A stretch of 64,000 bases of DNA from Desulfosporosinus sp. HMP52 (GTDB taxonomy: Bacteria > Bacillota > Desulfitobacteriia > Desulfitobacteriales > Desulfitobacteriaceae), in assembly GCF_000765145.1 (NCBI RefSeq), contig NZ_JMGA01000022.1, positions 89,576 to 153,575 on the forward strand. The letters are read 5' to 3'. Each line of letters opens with the position of its first letter. Positions within the stretch are counted from its first letter, which is position 1. Both the position numbers and the translations under genes were made by a program. The notes beneath the pieces were generated by a model. The model was not told where the DNA came from and did not search any database. It was given only the letters and a program-made list of their open reading frames with translations. Shown here in pieces: positions 34,242-39,945 of this stretch.

Positions 34242-34802
34242 ATGAAAGCAACAGGTATAGTAAGAAGAATCGATGACCTCGGTCGTGTCGTTATACCAAA
34301 AGAAATTCGTCGGACTCTTCGTATTCGAGAAGGAGATCCGTTAGAGATTTTTGTTGATCGGGAAGGTGAAGTGATATTAAAAAAATATTCCCCTATCCGC
34401 GAATTAGGAGAGTTTGCCAAGGAATATGCAGACTCATTATTCGAGGCTACGGGGCATATAACCTGCATTACCGATCGAGATACAATTATCGCCGTCTCTG
34501 GGGCATCAAAGAAAGAGTATCTGAATAAATCAATTGGCCCGGCGGTAGAACAAGCAATGGAAGAAAGAAAGACTATACAAATAGGTATAGCAGGAGAACA
34601 TGCCTCTTGTAAAACATGCCCAGATAATGAGGATGAGGAATGCAAAGTTACTAGTGAAGTAGTTGCACCTATTATTACCCAAGGGGATCCAATTGGTGCA
34701 GTGATTCTAATGTCCAAAGATGCTAATATGAAGATGGGTGACTTGGAAGTTAAATTGGTAGAAACCGCTGCCGGATTCTTAGCCAAACAAATGGAACAAT
34801 AA
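34242..34802 (+). CDS. spoVT: Stage V sporulation transcription factor SpoVT
   Basis: A late forespore regulator of 186 residues. The N-terminal AbrB swapped-hairpin DNA-binding domain (MKATGIVRRIDDLGRVVIPK onward, residues 1-50) is almost identical to Bacillus SpoVT; the C-terminal GAF domain spans 56-180 and ends AAGFLAKQMEQ. In Bacillus it tunes sigma-G genes and germination. Unusual here: the GAF carries four cysteines (Cys75, Cys123, Cys126, Cys134), three of them clustered as SCKTCPDNEDEEC, absent from the Bacillus protein as I recall it. ATG 34242 follows AAAGGAGG by 11 bases. It has its own sigma-G-type promoter. Confidence 0.95.
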   Translation: MKATGIVRRIDDLGRVVIPKEIRRTLRIREGDPLEIFVDREGEVILKKYSPIRELGEFAKEYADSLFEATGHITCITDRDTIIAVSGASKKEYLNKSIGPAVEQAMEERKTIQIGIAGEHASCKTCPDNEDEECKVTSEVVAPIITQGDPIGAVILMSKDANMKMGDLEVKLVETAAGFLAKQMEQ

Positions 34803-34995
34803 AACATAATTCCATAGACTTACATAGTTATCGCGGACTATATTAGGCATAGAGATTTTGTAACATACTAAAGGCGCAAACCCCAGGCCCAAAGGATGAA
34901 TCGCCTAGAATGACTGGTTCTCCATAAAATCTGGGAACATCCCATTGTAGTAGATGTGATAAACTTTAACAAAGCGGTCTCACCGCTTTTTTTTT
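34803..34995 (+). ncRNA. Possible small RNA or long 3' leader ending in a terminator
   Basis: This stretch has no open frame of note but ends in a textbook terminator: AAAGCGGT (34971-34978), CTC, ACCGCTTT (34982-34989) then TTTTTT. Inside it AGGCG (near 34873) can pair with CGCCT (near 34909), CCCAG with CTGGG, and GTTCTC with GGGAAC. It is either the 3' untranslated part of spoVT mRNA or a separate small RNA of up to about 190 bases. I matched it against the consensus of common riboswitches from memory and found no fit. Confidence 0.4.
34971..34995 (+). terminator. Terminator downstream of spoVT
   Basis: AAAGCGGT-CTC-ACCGCTTT followed by a run of T residues. Eight perfect pairs. Confidence 0.9.
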
Positions 34996-35050
34996 ATACT
35001 ATCAGAAAGTATAAACTTACGTTATATACTGCAAGAAGGTTTAACCCGTG

Positions 35051-35124
35051 CGAAGACAGTGTCTTCGTCTAAGCATAAGTGCAACTAAGGCTGCTGCCTC
35101 GCCGGAGGCTTGGCACCAGCCAAG
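35051..35124. repeat. Cluster of three small perfect hairpins (possible dispersed intergenic element)
   Basis: CGAAGAC-AGT-GTCTTCG (35051-35067), GCCTC-GCCG-GAGGC (35096-35109) and CTTGGC-ACCA-GCCAAG (35109-35124) follow one another in 74 bases of otherwise non-coding sequence. The element is richer in GC than its flanks (34996-35050 and 35125-35280, where I see nothing else assignable). The layout resembles short palindromic intergenic repeats, but only one copy lies in this window. Confidence 0.45.
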
Positions 35125-35292
35125 TTTTCTTTATATCAGGCAAACTCACAGGTCAATTTTTGTTAGTGTAGAAATAACAGGATTTCCATCACATTCTTAA
35201 CCTAATATGACCCCGGTAAAGGGTAAGACCAGTGATTTAGCTATACTGACCAAGAAAGTTTGTGGTAAAATATATAAGAGGTGATACCGAAA

Positions 35293-36753
35293 ATGTCTTC
35301 GTGTCTTCATGTTATTGGGTTAGGCCCGGCTGGGCTAGAGCAGTTAACCCTTGGAAACTATCGACGTATCTGTAGTGCTAATAAAGTCTTTGCACGCACA
35401 GCTCAGCATCCTTGTGTGCAAGACTTAGTGGCCGAAGGGGTATGTATAGAATCATTTGATGAAATCTATGCAAAGGAAAATACTTTTGAGGAAGTCTATG
35501 AAAAGATAATTGAGCATCTCCGCCAGGAATTAAGTAAAAGCCCTGAGGTGATCTATACAGTACCCGGACATCCTATGGTTGCGGAAAAGACTGTACAACT
35601 AATTGGAGAAAGACTTGCGCAAGAGTATGAGGTAGTAATCCACCCAGCTATGAGTTTTGTGGATGAGATTTTTAGGGTTTTGAAATTCGACCCAATCGAT
35701 GGAGTCTCCATAATAAACTATAGTGCCCTTAAGGATTTCGAACATACTGGGCGGGAGTGGCTCATTGTTCCCCAAGTGTATAATAAATTAATTGCTTCTG
35801 AGGTCAAATTGGATCTTATGGAAGTCTATCCTGATGATGCGTGGGTTTATGTTGTCCAAGCCTTAGGAACAACCTACGAACATATTGACAGGCTTCCGCT
35901 TTATGAAATGGATCATGGAGAATACGACCATTTGACAACAATTGTTTTACCGCCCAATACAGAGGTCACCTCTTTTAATAGGTTGGCCAAAGTAATGAAA
36001 ACTTTGTGTTCGGAAGGAGGTTGTGCATGGGATAGAGAACAAACCCATGAGTCATTAAAGAAATACTTAATTGAAGAAAGCTATGAAGTTATCGATGCTA
36101 TTGAGAAACAAGATATGTATAATTTGTGCGAAGAGTTGGGAGACTTACTATTGCAAGTAGTTTTTCATGCTCAGATTGCCACTGAAGCAGGTACCTTTGG
36201 ACTTAAAGATGTTTTGAGAGAAGTTATTCAAAAAATGATTCGTCGGCATCCTCATGTTTTTGGAGAGGAAAGGGCAGAGACCGCGGATGACGTCATTGTC
36301 ACTTGGGATAAAATCAAATTAAAGGAGAAACAGAGCGAGGCCTCTAAGGAGTCTGACTTCTTTAGTGATCCCAAAGGTTTACCAGCTCTTATGTTGGCGA
36401 CTTCTACACAACGCAAGGTAGGAAAAATAGGATTTGATTGGTCAGATATTGAAGGCCCTTGGGCTAAAGTGCTGGAAGAATTAAAAGAGCTGGAGAATGC
36501 CTTAGCTGATGAGGTTGGAATTCGTGAAGAGTTCGGTGATTTGTTGTTTGCAGTCGTTAATCTTTCGAGGTTTTTAAAGCTTGATGCTGAAGAAGTTTTA
36601 CGTGATACTATACATAAGTTCCAGAGACGCTTTTTGAAAATGGTTGAGTTAAGCAAAGAAAATGGGATTGATTTTGAGCTTCTTTCTCTTGAACAGATGG
36701 ATGTTTTCTGGGAAAAGGCAAAATCCCAAGAAAAAAGTGGTAATATGGAGTAA
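35293..36753 (+). CDS. mazG: Tetrapyrrole-methylase / MazG nucleotide pyrophosphohydrolase fusion
   Basis: A 486-residue fusion as in B. subtilis YabN. Residues 1-220 form a SAM-methylase-like domain (LHVIGLGPAGLEQLTLG; VIYTVPGHPMVAEKTVQL core). The MazG part has two modules: EGGCAWDREQTHESLKKYLIEE and EELGDLLLQVVFHAQIA in the first, EEFGDLLFAVVNLSRFL in the second, each with the metal-binding E..E..E..D residues. It hydrolyses NTPs to NMPs and pyrophosphate, cleaning the nucleotide pool. GTG 35281 overlaps the AGAGGTGAT RBS; ATG 35293 is better. It belongs at this place between spoVT and rqcP in the Firmicute order. Confidence 0.93.
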   Translation: MSSCLHVIGLGPAGLEQLTLGNYRRICSANKVFARTAQHPCVQDLVAEGVCIESFDEIYAKENTFEEVYEKIIEHLRQELSKSPEVIYTVPGHPMVAEKTVQLIGERLAQEYEVVIHPAMSFVDEIFRVLKFDPIDGVSIINYSALKDFEHTGREWLIVPQVYNKLIASEVKLDLMEVYPDDAWVYVVQALGTTYEHIDRLPLYEMDHGEYDHLTTIVLPPNTEVTSFNRLAKVMKTLCSEGGCAWDREQTHESLKKYLIEESYEVIDAIEKQDMYNLCEELGDLLLQVVFHAQIATEAGTFGLKDVLREVIQKMIRRHPHVFGEERAETADDVIVTWDKIKLKEKQSEASKESDFFSDPKGLPALMLATSTQRKVGKIGFDWSDIEGPWAKVLEELKELENALADEVGIREEFGDLLFAVVNLSRFLKLDAEEVLRDTIHKFQRRFLKMVELSKENGIDFELLSLEQMDVFWEKAKSQEKSGNME

Positions 36754-36837
36754 TCTAATCCAAAAAAAGCAGGAGAATGGTTTTTTATCGCGAAATATAA
36801 TTGACGTAGTAGATCAGTTATTTAGGAGGGACTCATT

Positions 36838-37113
36838 TTGAATAAGGCTGAATTAGTTAGCGCAGTTGCAGAGAAAGCTGACATGTCCAAGAAGGATGCA
36901 GAGAAAGCAGTAAAAGCTGTTTTTGAAGTAATTGAGGAATCGTTGGCACAAAGTGAAAAAGTCCAACTAGTTGGCTTCGGTACATTCGAAGTTAAAGAAC
37001 GTGCGGCACGGACAGGGAGAAACCCACAAACCAAGGAAGAAATTCAAATCCCTGCTGCAAAGGTGCCTGGTTTCAAGGCAGGAAAAGCTCTTAAGGACGC
37101 GGTGCAAAAATAA
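36838..37113 (+). CDS. hup: HU-type histone-like DNA-binding protein
   Basis: A 91-residue chromosomal architecture protein. The N-terminal helices ([27 protein letters not shown], two runs) and the DNA-bending arm [32 protein letters not shown] (core [17 protein letters not shown]) are complete. The start is TTG 36838 after AGGAGGG. A strong terminator follows, which fits a highly expressed single gene. Bacillus keeps hbs elsewhere; the mazG-hup-rqcP order is common in Clostridia. Confidence 0.95.
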   Translation: MNKAELVSAVAEKADMSKKDAEKAVKAVFEVIEESLAQSEKVQLVGFGTFEVKERAARTGRNPQTKEEIQIPAAKVPGFKAGKALKDAVQK

Positions 37114-37130
37114 GTCTTCGGACTGGTGAT

Positions 37131-37170
37131 AAAGTCAGGTTCTAGGTCTTTCTAGAACCTGACTTTGTAT
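37131..37170 (+). terminator. Terminator of hup
   Basis: AAAGTCAGGTTCTAG, 6-base loop, CTAGAACCTGACTTT: fifteen perfect pairs, then GTAT. Confidence 0.85.
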
Positions 37171-37237
37171 ATCTGCCATTGATTTGTCTTGCCCCAAAGT
37201 TTTTTGTAAGGGGCTTTACTACTATAGGGGTGGTTAT

Positions 37238-37498
37238 ATGCGAATTGACAAATATCTAAAAGTATCTAGACTAATAAAACGCCGGACGGTGGCTAAAGAC
37301 GTCTGTGTTGGCGAAAAAATTTCCATCAACGGAAGGGTTGCCAAGCCCTCAGCAGAGGTCAAGATTGGAGATCGAATAATTTTAGAATTTGCTAATCGAG
37401 TGATTGAAGTTCAAGTATTGTCAACTCCGAACAGTGTTAAAGCTAATGAAGCACAGACGCTCTACGAATTGATTCGAGATGAACGAAGGACAGAGTAA
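37238..37498 (+). CDS. rqcP: Ribosome quality-control S4-domain protein RqcP
   Basis: An 86-residue S4 RNA-binding protein (RIDKYLKVSRLIKRRTVAKD, then GEKISINGRVAKPSAEVKIGD). It equals B. subtilis YabO/RqcP in length and start. RqcP works with RqcH on the split 50S subunit, stabilising the tRNA during alanine tailing of stalled peptides. Start ATG 37238 has AGGGGTGG 8 bases upstream; 18 in-frame upstream codons (from 37184) lack family similarity. Confidence 0.92.
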   Translation: MRIDKYLKVSRLIKRRTVAKDVCVGEKISINGRVAKPSAEVKIGDRIILEFANRVIEVQVLSTPNSVKANEAQTLYELIRDERRTE

Positions 37499-37526
37499 TT
37501 AAAGGCTCTGTTTTCAATAACACCGG

Positions 37527-37597
37527 AAAGCGAAAGAAGCGGCCAAATAATGATGTCTGAGGACAATCAGGATAAGGCGGCTTCTTTGCTTTTATAA
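37527..37597 (+). terminator. Large structured terminator after rqcP
   Basis: AAAGCGAAAGAAGCGGCC (37527-37544) pairs with GGCGGCTTCTTTGCTTT (37576-37592) with one bulged base; CTGA/TCAG closes a small inner loop. A T-poor TTATAAAAAA tail follows. The interior of 31 bases makes it larger than standard. Confidence 0.6.
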
Positions 37598-37721
37598 AAA
37601 ATTTAAAGGAAACAAAACAATATGGATTATTTGGGATTAAAACTAAAAACTAATTCCCAATGTCTAAAGTTCGGGCAAGCTGAATAGGGTTATAGAAGAA
37701 AAAGAGTTAGGGGGATGGGGC

Positions 37722-38000
37722 ATGGTCGAAAAAGCTGCCAAAGGGCATCGCCTTGTCATGGAGAACCGAGAACTTCTCGAATTGTCGGGGATCCGAAAGG
37801 TTCAGTCCTTTGACCCCAAGGAAATTATTCTGGAAACCGAACTTGGGATCTTAAGTGTCAAAGGGGATCAGTTAGGCATCAAGTTGCTAAATCTTGAAGA
37901 AGGTTTAGTTGATCTTCAGGGGTCGGTGGGTGCTTTGATCTATCATCGAAGTCCGGGGAATGCTTCACGTCGTGGATTTTTGAACAGAGTATTTCGTTGA
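37722..38000 (+). CDS. yabP: Sporulation protein YabP
   Basis: A 92-residue protein with the YabP/YqfC fold (NRELLELSGIRKVQSFDPKEIILETELGIL in part; LSVKGDQLGIKLLNLEEGLVDLQGSVGALIYH in part). In Bacillus yabP and yabQ form a sigma-E operon needed for the spore cortex. The same pair is here, with a 36-base gap. The 124-base region upstream (37598-37721) probably has the promoter, but I could not find a convincing sigma-E match. Start ATG 37722 after GGGGGATGGGG. Confidence 0.93.
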   Translation: MVEKAAKGHRLVMENRELLELSGIRKVQSFDPKEIILETELGILSVKGDQLGIKLLNLEEGLVDLQGSVGALIYHRSPGNASRRGFLNRVFR

Positions 38001-38036
38001 CCTGGATTAAATGGATTCCTCCCAAAGCTTGTTAGA

Positions 38037-38567
38037 ATGAGAGGGAGAGGAGGAAGGGCAATCTCAGAATTCGAAACATTTTTTTGGGTAATCTTCGCTG
38101 GTGCGACGGTGGGATTAGTTTTTGACTTTTACCGTTCTTTTCGTCGCTGGCAAAATTGGGGGCAAATCTCTACGTTTTTCGGAGACGTAACTTTTTCACT
38201 AATAGCGATGGTAATACTATTTTACTATTTTGAAAGAGCTAATGCCCTTGACTTCCGCTTGTATATTATTTGGGGGAGTTTGCTGGGTTTGGGGTTGTAC
38301 CTGAGAGTTTTAAGCCGGTTTGCCTTAAGAGCTTTCTTTGGATTCTATAGATTTATAGCATTTCTCGCAGAGCTTATCCAAAGAGGCATTAGGATTCCTA
38401 TTCGCGGCTTAGTACTGATCATGCGACCACCCTTCGCTATTTTACAATGGTTAAGTTTGCTTTTGTTTAGATTTGGAGAAGTTATCCTTTTTAAGAGAGT
38501 TGTAAACACCAAAATCAAATTGCAGGAATGGTTGAAGAGTCTGTTACCTCCACGAACAAATGGCTAA
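38037..38567 (+). CDS. yabQ: Spore cortex biosynthesis membrane protein YabQ
   Basis: A 176-residue membrane protein with three to four hydrophobic segments (FFWVIFAGATVGLVFDFY, FFGDVTFSLIAMVILFYYF, LYIIWGSLLGLGLYLRVL), matching YabQ. Needed for cortex synthesis in Bacillus. The translation start is odd: ATG 38037 has no RBS upstream, whereas a strong AGAGGAGGAAGG lies at 38046-38057, inside the frame, with the in-frame codon ATC at 38061 properly spaced. From 38061 the protein would start ISEFETFFWV, closer to other YabQ proteins. The coordinates given use the canonical ATG. Confidence 0.85.
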   Translation: MRGRGGRAISEFETFFWVIFAGATVGLVFDFYRSFRRWQNWGQISTFFGDVTFSLIAMVILFYYFERANALDFRLYIIWGSLLGLGLYLRVLSRFALRAFFGFYRFIAFLAELIQRGIRIPIRGLVLIMRPPFAILQWLSLLLFRFGEVILFKRVVNTKIKLQEWLKSLLPPRTNG

Positions 38568-38661
38568 AATTTTCCAGGGGTATTGATTCCTTAAGGCTTA
38601 GTGACTATAATGGAGTTATTATCCCAGATTGTAAGTAGTTTGTACATGGTTTGTAGGTAAT

Positions 38662-38958
38662 ATGTCCACAGTATATCCACAAATTGTGAATAACTTTAAG
38701 CAAGGGCGTGCCGGGGTGCAACTAGAAATTAGAGGTTTGGAAAAACTTAGTTTTCGGGAACGCCAAGCTGTAATTCTCAAAGAAAGTGGAAGATCTTTAG
38801 AGGACATTGCTAAGCGCCTTCATCTTAGTCAGAGCTCAGTTGCTACGTTATTAACCCGGGCAAGAAGTAAGGGGTACGAAATTGTGTGTATTATTCCAGG
38901 TACGGAACTTGGGTTAGGAGGAGAGGAATTAGATGAAGAGGGCTCATCAGAAGACTAA
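38662..38958 (+). CDS. Sigma-70 region 4-like helix-turn-helix protein
   Basis: A 98-residue protein with an HTH at about residues 26-70 (LSFRERQAVILKESGRSLEDIAKRLHLSQSSVATLLTRARSKG is the whole motif; its core is EDIAKRLHLSQSSVATLL). This resembles sigma-70 region 4 or the LuxR C-terminal domain, but there is no region 2 and no receiver, so it is not a full sigma factor. The acidic tail GGEELDEEGSSED overlaps the start of divIC by 26 bases. I do not know its function; it may be a small regulator co-expressed with divIC. No strong RBS precedes ATG 38662. Confidence 0.7.
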   Translation: MSTVYPQIVNNFKQGRAGVQLEIRGLEKLSFRERQAVILKESGRSLEDIAKRLHLSQSSVATLLTRARSKGYEIVCIIPGTELGLGGEELDEEGSSED

Positions 38959-39244
38959 CTTAAGAAATTACCAAAGAGTCCGAATTCGTCAAAGCTCCAT
39001 TCTTATATTTTTAGCAGTCATGATAATCGTCGGGAGTTCGATGTGGCAGATCTGGAATCTTAGAACTAGGGTAGACGGTCAACTGGCTCAGCTGAATGAG
39101 GAAAAGGCTAAATTGCTTAAACAAGAGAAACTTCTTAATGAAGAAATTACTCGTTTAAACACTCCGAGTTACATTGAACAGTTAGCCCGTGAACAGCTAG
39201 GCCTAGTAAAACAAGGTGAAATTCTCATTTCTCCCAAGAATTAG
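38933..39244 (+). CDS. divIC: Septum formation initiator, FtsB/DivIC family
   Basis: A 103-residue bitopic membrane protein. Cytoplasmic basic N-terminus, transmembrane segment at about residues 22-42 (SILIFLAVMIIVGSSMWQIW), an extracytoplasmic coiled coil (LAQLNEEKAKLLKQEKLLNEEI in part) and the family end YIEQLAREQLGLVKQGEILI. DivIC is part of the divisome complex with FtsL and DivIB. Same neighbours (yabQ before, yabR after) as in Bacillus. RBS AGGAGAGG inside the upstream gene. Confidence 0.93.
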   Translation: MKRAHQKTNLRNYQRVRIRQSSILIFLAVMIIVGSSMWQIWNLRTRVDGQLAQLNEEKAKLLKQEKLLNEEITRLNTPSYIEQLAREQLGLVKQGEILISPKN

Positions 39245-39268
39245 TACTGCACATTAATCTTCTTAACC

Positions 39269-39298
39269 TTGACAGGCATGAAATCTACTGCATATAAT
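39269..39298 (+). promoter_or_regulatory. Sigma-A promoter of yabR
   Basis: TTGACA at 39269-39274, 18 bases, TATAAT at 39293-39298, 45 bases before the yabR start. Both hexamers match consensus perfectly. Confidence 0.75.
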
Positions 39299-39342
39299 AT
39301 AGTAAGTATAGATAGATCATCACAAGGAGGAGTTTGCTTCGT

Positions 39343-39732
39343 ATGGCCATTGACGTTGGCAGTATTGTTGAAGGTGTCGTTACAGGGATCACGAACTTTG
39401 GGGCATTCATTGAATTGCCGGACCGAATTACCGGACTAGTACATATCTCGGAGGTCGCAGATGCTTATGTCAAGGACGTTCGAGATTACTTAAAGGAACA
39501 AGACCATGTTAAAGTAAAGGTCATTCACGTTGACGAAAAAGGGAAAATAGGACTCTCTATTAAACAAGCAAACCCCACTGTTCGTAATGTGGGTCGTGAA
39601 CGCCGTCTTCCGCCGACTGTGTCCTTTGAGGATAAATTGGCTAAGTTTATAAAAGACAGTGATGAACGTCAAACTGAATTTCGTCGTGCCACAGACTCTA
39701 AACGTGGAGGTAGAGGATCAAGTCGTTACTAA
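39343..39732 (+). CDS. yabR: S1 RNA-binding domain protein YabR
   Basis: A 129-residue protein. The N-terminal S1 domain (residues 1-72; VGSIVEGVVTGITNFGAFIE, LVHISEVADAYVKDVRDYLKE, VKVKVIHVDEKGKIGLSIK in short cores) is followed by a basic, Arg/Gly-rich tail (DERQTEFRRATDSKRGG). Family members bind RNA or polynucleotide phosphorylase-like partners; the exact role is unknown. Start ATG 39343 sits 10 bases after AAGGAGGAG; the in-frame TTG 39334 is too near. It has its own strong promoter and terminator. Confidence 0.9.
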   Translation: MAIDVGSIVEGVVTGITNFGAFIELPDRITGLVHISEVADAYVKDVRDYLKEQDHVKVKVIHVDEKGKIGLSIKQANPTVRNVGRERRLPPTVSFEDKLAKFIKDSDERQTEFRRATDSKRGGRGSSRY

Positions 39733-39735
39733 TAT

Positions 39736-39768
39736 AACCGCCGAAAGGCGGTTTTTTATTTTTTTTAA
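39736..39768 (+). terminator. Terminator of yabR
   Basis: AACCGCC-GAAA-GGCGGTT, then TTTTATTTTTTTT. Confidence 0.93.
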
Positions 39769-39882
39769 TTTAAGGCAATTACTAAAATGCTGGAATATTT
39801 TTTTGCCATAAAGAACATCTCCGTGTTTTTAAGAGATTAACTGTGAAGGAAGTCGAAAGTTTCTGTGCGTTATTGACGTTAC

Positions 39883-39915
39883 TAGACAAGCTTTGCCAAT
39901 AATTTAAGCTATAAT
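39883..39915 (+). promoter_or_regulatory. Probable spoIIE promoter with 21-base spacer (Spo0A-type)
   Basis: TATAAT at 39910-39915 lies 31 bases before the spoIIE start. The nearest -35-like hexamer, TAGACA at 39883-39888, is 21 bases away. This odd spacing is the known feature of Spo0A-activated sigma-A promoters of spoIIE and spoIIG in Bacillus. AGTCGAA at 39851-39857 and TTTGCCAAT at 39892-39900 resemble Spo0A boxes imperfectly. Confidence 0.55.
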
Positions 39916-39945
39916 ATTACCAATAAATGGTTAAGAGGTGACATT

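Noticed and set aside
34850..34970. Cyclic-di-GMP (GEMM) riboswitch downstream of spoVT, suggested by GGCGCAAACC and GGCCCAAAGG.
   Set aside because: The conserved GEMM core and its tetraloop receptor stems cannot be formed, and the element lies 320 bases before mazG behind a terminator.
25271..35089. A shared 14-mer (TAAGTGCAACTAAG) at 35076-35089 and, inverted, at 25271-25284, taken as a dispersed repeat.
   Set aside because: In 64 kb, about a dozen 14-base matches are expected by chance when both orientations are counted, and similarity does not extend into the flanks.
39873..39915. TTGACG at 39873-39878 as the -35 of spoIIE.
   Set aside because: The spacer to TATAAT would be 31 bases, too long; TAGACA at 21 bases fits the known spoIIE-type spacing better.
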